Shown here: in pieces, positions 1 to 5,822 of the stretch
How the letters are laid out: each line of letters starts with the position of its first letter
Position numbering within the stretch: position 1 is the stretch's first letter
Origin: Prevotellaceae bacterium UBA2718
GTDB taxonomy: Bacteria > Bacteroidota > Bacteroidia > Bacteroidales > Bacteroidaceae
NCBI GenBank assembly: GCA_002353975.1
Contig: DEKQ01000046.1
Location: forward strand, 3,193 to 11,498
Length of the DNA: 8,306 bases
Direction of reading: 5' to 3'
Made by a program: the position numbers and the translations under genes
The notes under the pieces: model-generated
Told to the model about the DNA's origin: nothing
The model's database searches: none
The model's input: only the letters and a program-made list of their open reading frames with translations

Positions 1-11
1 ATTTTTATTTG

Positions 12-19
12 TAATTTTG
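12..19 (+). promoter_or_regulatory. Bacteroidetes-type -7 promoter box
   Basis: TAATTTTG matches the Bacteroidetes -7 consensus TAnnTTTG and sits 26 bases before the ATG at 46, which gives a short leader. The partner -33 TTTG element would lie left of the window, so the promoter is only half visible. The surrounding bases (TTTGTAATTTTGCC) closely resemble the box at 768-775 (TTTGTAAATTTGCC), which supports both. Confidence 0.6.
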
Positions 20-45
20 CCGAGAGAAATCTAAATCCTAAAGAT

Positions 46-444
46 ATGAAGAAACTTATTACAATACTTATTATTGTTGTTGTTTTAGCTACGTTGGTGT
101 TGACATGTCCTGATAAGCAGAGGCATGTGGAGGCTATTAATGATGAGTTTATTACTGCTGTTGACCACCAGATGAATGAATCGTATTCATCTGAAGAAGA
201 TGGTGATGAGGAGGATGGTAGTTTTGAGGAGGGGATGAGGCTTGTGACGTCTTCCGTTGTTGGTGGGCTTTTCAAAGGGGTGATGGAACAGCAACTCATG
301 GTGAAGAATTATGCCGTTTTCAGTTTAGGACAGGTAAATGCTTCAGAAGGACGCAAGACTCTTTCTGTCGGGATATGTAATCATGTGTTTACGCTTGTAT
401 CTTCTGATGATCTTATAGAACAAATGAGGGAGTCAGTCAAGTAG
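46..444 (+). CDS. DUF4359-like small membrane-anchored protein
   Basis: This gene encodes a 132-residue protein of unknown function. It begins with MKK and a hydrophobic segment (about residues 4-20) that reads as an uncleaved membrane anchor or signal peptide. Cys21 follows LVLT, but Thr at the -1 position makes a lipobox unlikely. An acidic stretch (about residues 45-62, mostly E, D, S and G) follows. The C-terminal part (about 72-126) contains KNYAVFSLGQV and LSVGICNHVFTL, which resembles the DUF4359 pattern of an N-terminal anchor, a short amphipathic region, and a 'Y-x-x-F-S...lGvlgn' end; this is recalled family knowledge, not a search. The start at 46 fits the promoter box at 12-19; no Shine-Dalgarno is seen, as is usual in this phylum. 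The gene is visibly more AT-rich than the downstream operon (21 of 60 bases G+C at 61-120) and uses T-ending codons. It appears to be transcribed separately, since a terminator and a second promoter lie before the next gene. Confidence 0.75.
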   Translation: MKKLITILIIVVVLATLVLTCPDKQRHVEAINDEFITAVDHQMNESYSSEEDGDEEDGSFEEGMRLVTSSVVGGLFKGVMEQQLMVKNYAVFSLGQVNASEGRKTLSVGICNHVFTLVSSDDLIEQMRESVK

Positions 445-491
445 ATAGCTGAAGCAATATCACGAGAAGCGTGCAGCCCTTGATGCTAAGA

Positions 492-523
492 TAGGTGAGT
501 GACATCTTCGCTATCATCACCTA
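492..523 (+). repeat. inverted repeat / stem-loop 1
   Basis: TAGGTGA (492-498) is the exact reverse complement of TCACCTA (517-523). After a one-base bulge (G499) the stem continues with TGA (500-502) pairing TCA (514-516). This gives a 10-bp stem closing an 11-base loop at 503-513. It belongs to the candidate structured RNA region. Confidence 0.55.
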
Positions 524-548
524 GTAGAACTAATCGATGCAGGCTGAT

Positions 549-575
549 GATTGCGATGTGGGACACATCTCAATC
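549..575 (+). repeat. inverted repeat / stem-loop 2
   Basis: GATTG (549-553) pairs with CAATC (571-575), and GATGTG (555-560) pairs with CACATC (564-569). One C/T mismatch (554/570) separates the two helices and the loop is GGA. The eleven base pairs over 27 bases make this a strong hairpin. There is no T tract after it, so it is not itself a terminator. Confidence 0.6.
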
Positions 576-603
576 TAAGTTTCCTTTGGACGAGGGAGAG
601 ATG

Positions 604-639
604 CACCCATTTGTGCCGGGCACAGGGCGTTTTTTCTTT
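604..639 (+). terminator. Rho-independent terminator
   Basis: TGTGC (612-616) and GCACA (620-624) form a stem with a CGG loop. CCC (606-608) pairs with GGG (625-627) across a three-base bulge, and C604/G629 can add a pair. A T-rich tract, TTTTTTCTTT, follows at 630-639. It would end transcription of the upstream gene or candidate RNA and insulate it from the operon starting at 831. Confidence 0.65.
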
Positions 640-670
640 GCAATAGTTGAAAGAGGATTGTTTTAACACT

Positions 671-701
671 TTCCGGAATATCCTTTTGACATTTTCGGAA
701 T
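671..701 (+). promoter_or_regulatory. direct-repeat candidate operator
   Basis: TTCCGGAAT (671-679) and TTCGGAAT (694-701) form an imperfect direct repeat. The two end 22 bases apart, about two helical turns. The pair lies roughly 70-100 bases upstream of the -7 box at 768, a position where an activator such as an HTCS or SusR-like regulator could bind. No regulator gene is in the window, so assignment is inference only; the first copy also contains the palindrome TTCCGGAA. Confidence 0.25.
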
Positions 702-747
702 GGGGGAATTATTTGGTTGATTTAGTTTTTTTAACTGATGGTTTTAC

Positions 748-775
748 TTTGTTTACATAATTTTTTGTAAATTTG
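748..775 (+). promoter_or_regulatory. operon promoter (-33 TTTG, -7 TAAATTTG)
   Basis: TAAATTTG at 768-775 is an exact match to the Bacteroidetes -7 consensus TAnnTTTG, and TTTG at 748-751 can serve as the -33 element (16 bases between them, slightly short). Transcription would start near 780-784, giving a leader of about 50 bases before the ATG at 831. It is the only good promoter seen before the four-gene operon. An inverted repeat, TTTACA (752-757) and TGTAAA (766-771), overlaps its core. Confidence 0.65.
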
Positions 776-830
776 CCACGAATTTGCTAAAACTGAAACT
801 ACTAATAATTACCTAACAAACTAATCCATT

Positions 831-2699
831 ATGAGGAAATCAATGCTATTTCTTACGGCTATGGCGCTGTTGTGCCTGTCGTCGTGCAAGAAATGGGATG
901 AGGTTGACCCACCCGCAGGAGGGCAGGTCTATCCGAAGCTGGAGCAATTAGCGTCATACCATTTTGATGACGGTACTCCTGTGAATTCCATTTCTACATC
1001 TCAAGAGGGTGAACTGTTCTCATACGAAGGCGGTGACCTGCCTGTGTTTGCGAACGATGCCACCTGGAAGACCACGTTCATGAAGCTGAACGGCGGCTAT
1101 CTGGCTTTGCCAAACCCCATTGGCGGCAATGCACAGAAAGCGGTATCTCTGGTGTTCTATGTCTATACCGACGTGAATCCCGATGTTGACATCTCCACGC
1201 TGACGCTGTTCTCGTTCAAGAACGCAGACGGTTCGCAGGAGGTAAGCCTTGACGGCAACGGCGGCCTGCACGTGAACACCGCAGCCGGACAGTGGGAGTT
1301 TAACACCGAGTCGAAGACCGGCATCCTGCAGGGCGACACCGCATGGCACAAGGTTGCAGTATGTATCAGCGACTGGGACTACTTCATCTACGTTGACGGC
1401 CTGAAGCGTCTGGACTATACACCACAGTACAGCTATAAGACCGCAGCCAACATCAACATGAAGGACGTAGTGAAGTTTATGGCTGATGCACCTTATCTAT
1501 ATTTCGGCAACAGCACATACGATGCTACTGCCGACGAGGAGAAGGCCGAGAAATATGTATGGAAAATTGATGATATAGACGTATATCGCAACGTGATTAC
1601 CGAGCGTCAGTGGCGCGACAACCGCGGCGGCGGCGGTGGCGGCGGCGGTGGCGAAGCCGATTTCGAGTATGTTGTGGGTGACTGGATTCCTACCGTAGGT
1701 GCTGCCGACAACTCTACAGGCTGGTGGGGAGCACACTCCAACTACTTCCGCATTCCGGCAGACGGCTCCATCGTGCTGAACTTTAAGAACTACAGCTCAA
1801 AGGCCAACAACTGGAACAACTGGGTTATCGGCCTCACCACTGATGCCGACCGTAGCACTGACGGCTATGCCGAGTATGCCATCCTGCGTTCCGACCTCTA
1901 CGGATGGGGTGACAGCTATGGCGCAGGCACATGGACCAGCTCCGGATATGATGACTGGGATGCCTTCCGCGAGAATATGGACGGTGCCGATGTCAATATC
2001 ACCATCGTGCGCAAGGGCTCACAGTGCGTGATGACAGCCGTGGCAACATGTCAGAATGGTCACGTATATACCGAGACATTCACTATGGACACCGGTAACA
2101 GCAGCGACCCGATGCGTGCATTCCTCACCGTGGACGGATGCCATCTGGAGATGAACAAGAACCAGTGCGGAGCTATGAAGTCCGTGACTGTGGAGAAGAC
2201 TACCGTTGGTGCTACCGACAATTCTACGGGCTTCTGGGGTGACCACTCTGATTACTTCACAATCCCTGCCGGTTGGAACCTTACGCTGGCATTTACCAAC
2301 TACAGCTCGAAGGCCAACAACTGGAACAACTGGGTGGTAGGCATCACGACCGACGATGACCGTGAGGGCCCGGCATACGCCGAGTATGCCATCCTGCGTT
2401 CCGACCTCTACGGATGGGGCGACAGCTATGGCGCAGGCACATGGACCAGCTCCGGATATGACGACTGGGATGCCTTCCGTGAGAATATGGACGGCGCAGC
2501 GGTGAAGGTGACTATCTCGCGCAATGGCACACAGTGCGTGATGAACGCTGTGGCAACGTGCCAGAACGGCCATGTGTATAACGAGACATTTACTGTGGAC
2601 ATCGGTAATGACAGCGAGAACATCAGGGCGTTCCTCACCATCGACGGTTGTCATCTTGAGATGCAGCCTGCAGGATGTATGCTGACAAAACCGTTCTGA
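831..2699 (+). CDS. surface lipoprotein: LamG-like domain, Gly9 linker, two 170-aa tandem repeats; putative glycan-binding protein
   Basis: This encodes a 622-residue predicted lipoprotein. A short signal peptide ends in the lipobox LSSC, with the lipidated residue Cys19; the following KKWDE is acidic enough to act as a Bacteroidetes surface-export signal (inference). Residues about 36-262 resemble a LamG/concanavalin A-like jelly-roll domain (YHFDDGT near the start, WHKVAVCISDWDYFIYVDG in the middle, KIDDIDVYR at the end). Gly266-Gly274 is an uninterrupted linker. Two copies of an aromatic-rich domain follow, from about 289 and 459, offset by exactly 170 residues. Both contain NYSSKANNWNNW, SDLYGWGDSYGAG and four cysteines at matching places (399/407/437/446 and 569/577/607/616). 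No catalytic motif is evident. The position at the head of a SusC/SusD operon suggests a surface glycan-binding role. I do not recognise the repeat family. ATG 831 is chosen because it begins the signal peptide. Confidence 0.85.
   Translation: MRKSMLFLTAMALLCLSSCKKWDEVDPPAGGQVYPKLEQLASYHFDDGTPVNSISTSQEGELFSYEGGDLPVFANDATWKTTFMKLNGGYLALPNPIGGNAQKAVSLVFYVYTDVNPDVDISTLTLFSFKNADGSQEVSLDGNGGLHVNTAAGQWEFNTESKTGILQGDTAWHKVAVCISDWDYFIYVDGLKRLDYTPQYSYKTAANINMKDVVKFMADAPYLYFGNSTYDATADEEKAEKYVWKIDDIDVYRNVITERQWRDNRGGGGGGGGGEADFEYVVGDWIPTVGAADNSTGWWGAHSNYFRIPADGSIVLNFKNYSSKANNWNNWVIGLTTDADRSTDGYAEYAILRSDLYGWGDSYGAGTWTSSGYDDWDAFRENMDGADVNITIVRKGSQCVMTAVATCQNGHVYTETFTMDTGNSSDPMRAFLTVDGCHLEMNKNQCGAMKSVTVEKTTVGATDNSTGFWGDHSDYFTIPAGWNLTLAFTNYSSKANNWNNWVVGITTDDDREGPAYAEYAILRSDLYGWGDSYGAGTWTSSGYDDWDAFRENMDGAAVKVTISRNGTQCVMNAVATCQNGHVYNETFTVDIGNDSENIRAFLTIDGCHLEMQPAGCMLTKPF
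1626..1652 (+). repeat. GGC/GGT tract encoding nine glycines
   Basis: Nine consecutive glycine codons (seven GGC, two GGT) link the LamG-like domain to the first 170-residue repeat. The period is three, so slippage would change linker length without a frameshift. A flexible hinge between binding modules is the simplest role. Confidence 0.85.
1695..2180 (+). repeat. tandem domain repeat, copy 1
   Basis: This is the first copy of an in-frame 510-base repeat inside the lipoprotein gene, covering about residues 289-450. It carries W298, W299, W328, W331, Y357, W359, W368, W376 and Cys 399, 407, 437 and 446. The segment 1871-1984 differs from 2381-2494 at only three bases. Confidence 0.85.
2205..2681 (+). 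repeat. tandem domain repeat, copy 2
   Basis: This is the second copy, offset by exactly 510 bases and covering about residues 459-617. It matches copy 1 without gaps across its length, including all four cysteines (569, 577, 607, 616). The first tryptophan of the WWG motif is Phe here (FWG). The gene ends six residues after the last cysteine, so the domain is complete. Confidence 0.85.
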
Positions 2700-2734
2700 T
2701 ACTAAAAACCTAAGAACTTTAGAACTAAAAACTT

Positions 2735-5700
2735 ATGAATAGTAAATCGATATATAATCTCGTCTTTGCATTCTTGCTGACGTTTGTGTCGTCTGTTGCC
2801 CTGGCACAGGTGACGGTGAAGGGTCACGTGACGGATGAGACGGGCGAAGACATTATTGGTGCCACCGTAATACAGAAGGGCACTAAGAATGCTACTATTA
2901 CCGACTATGAGGGTAATTTCTCTATCAAGGTTCCTGCCGATGCCACTCTGAGCGTCAGCTACGTGGGTTTTGCTACTCAGGAAATCGCCGTTGCGGGCAA
3001 GACACAGATAGAAGTGAAGATGGGTGAGGACAAGAAGCTCCTCAATGAGGTTGTCGTTGTGGGCTACGGCCAGCAGAAGAAGGAGTCGGTCATCGGCGCT
3101 ATCTCGCAGGTCAGCTCTGCCGACCTCCTCGCCACTCCGGCTGCCAACATCTCTCAGGCACTGGCAGGTAAAATCTCAGGCGTTGTGACCAATCAGGCTT
3201 CAGGTGCCCCTGGTGCCGACGATGCCAGCATCTTCATCCGTGGACGTGCCACGTTCACGGGCAATGACCAGCCGCTGGTGCTGGTGGACGGAGTGGAGCG
3301 TGCATTCTCGCAGATTGCTCCTGATGACATCGAGTCCATCTCTGTGCTGAAGGATGCTTCTGCAACAGCCGTATATGGTGTGCGCGGCGCTAACGGCGTG
3401 ATGCTCATCACGACAAAGCGCGGTAAGGATCAGAAGCCTGTTGTCAGCCTGACAGCAAACTATCAGATTACCTCGCCCACGCGTACCTCTAACTATTTAG
3501 GCACTAAGGAGTCAACGATGCTGCTGAACGAGGCATACGCCAACGACGGACTGGGTGTGGCATACACCGACGATCAGATAGCCAACTTGCCTGACGTGGA
3601 CTGGTATAACACCGTGCTGAAGTCAACGGCTCCCGCCATGCGTTACAACCTTAACGTGCGCGGTGGTACGAAGAGAATGAAGTACTTCGTATCAGGTGAG
3701 TACTACAATCAGCAGGGTCTGTTCAGAAACCTCTCTACCGATGAGTATGGCAACAAGTCTAACACGTCTTACTCACGCTACGGTTTCCGTGCCAACCTGG
3801 ACTTTGACCTCGTGAAGAACCTTACTCTCTCGGTGAACTTCGGTACCCGCTTTGAGGAGCGCAACGGTCCTAACTCCAACGAGTCAGCAGGCTACTCGCA
3901 GGTGTTCTACAACATCAACCACACTCCGAGCTATGCTTTCCCCGTGACCTATACGCTTGACAACGGAAAGAAGATATACGGCGGCTCGTCACAGTACTCC
4001 AATGTGTATGCCCTGCTCGCAGAGGCTGGTTTCTATAAGGCTACCAACACCATCAACGAGACCAACTTCATCGCCGACTATAAGATGGACTGGCTGCTGA
4101 AGGGACTGAAGGTGCGCGGTATGATGTCATTCGACTATGACTCTTACTTCAGACGCCTTTACACGAAGAGCTACGCTACATATCAGCTGGTTGACCCTGC
4201 AAATGCGGGTGACCTGAGCGGATATAACAGCTTCGGCACCAACGGAAACCTGACATACGCAGGTAATGACAACACCTCTACATACAAGCTCTACCTCGAG
4301 GGACAGATATATTGGGCAAACCGCTTTGGCAAGCACGACTGGACGGCCATGGTGCTCTATAACCAGAACGACTACCGCTTCCAGCGCTCTTTGGCTACGT
4401 CCAATAACTTTACTGCTGACCTCCCGAAGAGATACGTGGGTCTCGTAGGCCGTGTGACATACGGATATGACGATAAGTATCTGGCCGAGATCAACATGGG
4501 CTACAACGGTTCAGAGAACTTCCGCAGGGGCAAGCGCTTCGGTTTCTTCCCCGCTTTCTCTCTCGGTTGGCGCATCACACAGGAGAAGTTCATGGAATCT
4601 ACCAAGGACTGGTTGACCAACCTGAAGATCAGGGCGTCTTACGGTCAGGTAGGTAACGACCAGTACAGCCAGCGCTTCCTCTATCAGGCCATCTGGTCTC
4701 AGATACCGAATGACTATACTTTCGGTAACGCAAACGGCGTGACCGGTATCTATGAGTCACAGTATGCCAACTATGACGTGACATGGGAAAAGGCTAACAA
4801 GTACAACGCAGGTCTTGAGTTCAACCTGTGGGACGGTAAACTCTCCGGTGTATTCGACTACTTCTACGAGCGTCGTAAGAACATCCTCTGTGCATATCAG
4901 ACCATGCCACAGTGGCTCGGCGTGAATATGGCAGCCGGTAACCTGGGTGAGACGAAGAACTCAGGTATAGAAATAGAGCTGCATCACCGCAATAAGATAG
5001 GTGAGCACTTCAACTATACCATTGATGCTACCTTCGCTCACGCCAAGAACGAGATTATCTCCATCAACGAGCCGCTGCTGAAGACCGCTTACCAGAAGCA
5101 GGAAGGTCGCTCCATCGGCCTTACCTACGGCTTGCAGGCTGAGGGCTTCATCACCGCTGCAGACCTGGCAAATCCTAATCTGCCTAAGTCTGCCTACACT
5201 GACCAGCTGAAGGTGGGTGACCTGAAGTATAAGGATATGAATAACGATGGCTTCATTGACGACAACGACAGAACGTACTTCGGTTACTCTGACGTGCCTG
5301 AGAATACCTATACCCTTTCGCTTGGCTGCGACTATAAGGGCATCGGTTTCAGCGTGATGTTCCAGGGTGTGGACCACGTTAGCCGTTACTATGACGCAGA
5401 GGCGATGTATGCTTTTGTCAACGGTGGACGTGTGCGTGCTATACACCTGAACCGCTGGAACCCAGCACAGACAGAGGCTTACAACCTCGCCAACGCTGCA
5501 TACCCGCTGCTGCACTATGACTCATACGGCAACCACAACCAGCAGACCAACTCCTTCTTCCTGCAGAACGGTGCCTTCATACGCCTGAAGAACATTGAGG
5601 TGTATTGGGACCTGCCTAAGAAGTGGATTAGCAAGCTGGCAATGTCGCAGTGCCGCGTGTATGTTAATGCCAACAACCTCGTAACATGGGATAGACTGCA

Positions 5701-5788
5701 CGGCCTGGACATAGACCCGGAATCGTCAGGCTCTAACAAGTATCCTATCATGAAGGCTATCAACTTTGGTCTGAACGTACAGTTCTAA
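2735..5788 (+). CDS. SusC/RagA-family TonB-linked outer membrane transporter
   Basis: This is a 1017-residue TonB-dependent transporter, predicted to form a gated outer-membrane barrel that imports oligosaccharides captured by its SusD partner. A Sec signal peptide ends at VALA|Q (residues 24/25). A carboxypeptidase-regulatory-like domain spans about 27-95 (VTVKGHVTDETGE to FSIKV to YVGFATQEI). The family-typical NEVVVVGYG sits at 104-112. The plug domain covers about 118-230, with PLVLVDGVER, SISVLKDASATAVYGVRGAN and LITTKRG. The barrel follows and ends in a terminal phenylalanine (NVQF), as expected for barrel assembly. An EF-hand-like calcium loop occurs at 834-845 (D834, N836, D838, G839, D842, D845), common in this family. 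Length is normal and no frameshift is seen. It lies 35 bases after the lipoprotein gene and 34 before susD-like, so co-transcription is likely. The substrate cannot be read from sequence. Confidence 0.97.
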   Translation: MNSKSIYNLVFAFLLTFVSSVALAQVTVKGHVTDETGEDIIGATVIQKGTKNATITDYEGNFSIKVPADATLSVSYVGFATQEIAVAGKTQIEVKMGEDKKLLNEVVVVGYGQQKKESVIGAISQVSSADLLATPAANISQALAGKISGVVTNQASGAPGADDASIFIRGRATFTGNDQPLVLVDGVERAFSQIAPDDIESISVLKDASATAVYGVRGANGVMLITTKRGKDQKPVVSLTANYQITSPTRTSNYLGTKESTMLLNEAYANDGLGVAYTDDQIANLPDVDWYNTVLKSTAPAMRYNLNVRGGTKRMKYFVSGEYYNQQGLFRNLSTDEYGNKSNTSYSRYGFRANLDFDLVKNLTLSVNFGTRFEERNGPNSNESAGYSQVFYNINHTPSYAFPVTYTLDNGKKIYGGSSQYSNVYALLAEAGFYKATNTINETNFIADYKMDWLLKGLKVRGMMSFDYDSYFRRLYTKSYATYQLVDPANAGDLSGYNSFGTNGNLTYAGNDNTSTYKLYLEGQIYWANRFGKHDWTAMVLYNQNDYRFQRSLATSNNFTADLPKRYVGLVGRVTYGYDDKYLAEINMGYNGSENFRRGKRFGFFPAFSLGWRITQEKFMESTKDWLTNLKIRASYGQVGNDQYSQRFLYQAIWSQIPNDYTFGNANGVTGIYESQYANYDVTWEKANKYNAGLEFNLWDGKLSGVFDYFYERRKNILCAYQTMPQWLGVNMAAGNLGETKNSGIEIELHHRNKIGEHFNYTIDATFAHAKNEIISINEPLLKTAYQKQEGRSIGLTYGLQAEGFITAADLANPNLPKSAYTDQLKVGDLKYKDMNNDGFIDDNDRTYFGYSDVPENTYTLSLGCDYKGIGFSVMFQGVDHVSRYYDAEAMYAFVNGGRVRAIHLNRWNPAQTEAYNLANAAYPLLHYDSYGNHNQQTNSFFLQNGAFIRLKNIEVYWDLPKKWISKLAMSQCRVYVNANNLVTWDRLHGLDIDPESSGSNKYPIMKAINFGLNVQF

Positions 5789-5822
5789 ATCATTATTCAT
5801 AATCCATAATTCATAAATCACT
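5789..5822 (+). repeat. AT-rich ATTCATAAT-type spacer
   Basis: The whole gap between the SusC and SusD genes is built from degenerate copies of ATTCATAA/CCATAATTCATAA and ends three bases before the ATG. A related spacer lies at 7659-7707. Such spacers keep the start codon in unstructured, AT-rich mRNA; any further role is unknown. Confidence 0.5.

Larger units (their letters stand above)
445..640 (+). ncRNA. candidate structured RNA or long structured 3' UTR
   Basis: No convincing reading frame covers this stretch, yet it holds three consecutive stem-loops on the + strand: 492-523, 549-575, and a terminator hairpin at 604-629 followed by a T tract. A weaker 5-bp pairing (CAGCC 474-478 with GGCTG 542-546) could enclose the first hairpin. 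The layout would fit a small RNA of up to about 190 nt ending at the terminator, or a structured 3' UTR of the upstream gene. I see no clear TAnnTTTG promoter box directly before 445, which favours a 3' UTR or a processed RNA. It does not resemble tRNA, tmRNA, RNase P RNA or SRP RNA as far as I can judge by eye; an unrecognised 6S-like RNA is not excluded. Confidence 0.3.

Noticed and set aside
2019..2654. 211-residue open frame on the - strand within the lipoprotein gene
   Set aside because: It lies opposite the two tandem repeats and its own apparent repetition is inherited from them. It has no promoter, signal peptide or recognisable domain, and the + strand frame is strongly supported.
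5234..5269. EF-hand-like calcium loop in the SusC protein as a possible novelty
   Set aside because: A D-x-N-x-D-G-x-I-D-x-x-D loop in this part of the barrel is common in SusC-family proteins, so it is recorded in the gene entry only.
4961..5515. 184-residue open frame on the - strand inside the SusC gene
   Set aside because: It is antisense to conserved barrel-coding sequence. Open frames arise here because the C-ending codon bias removes stops on the other strand.
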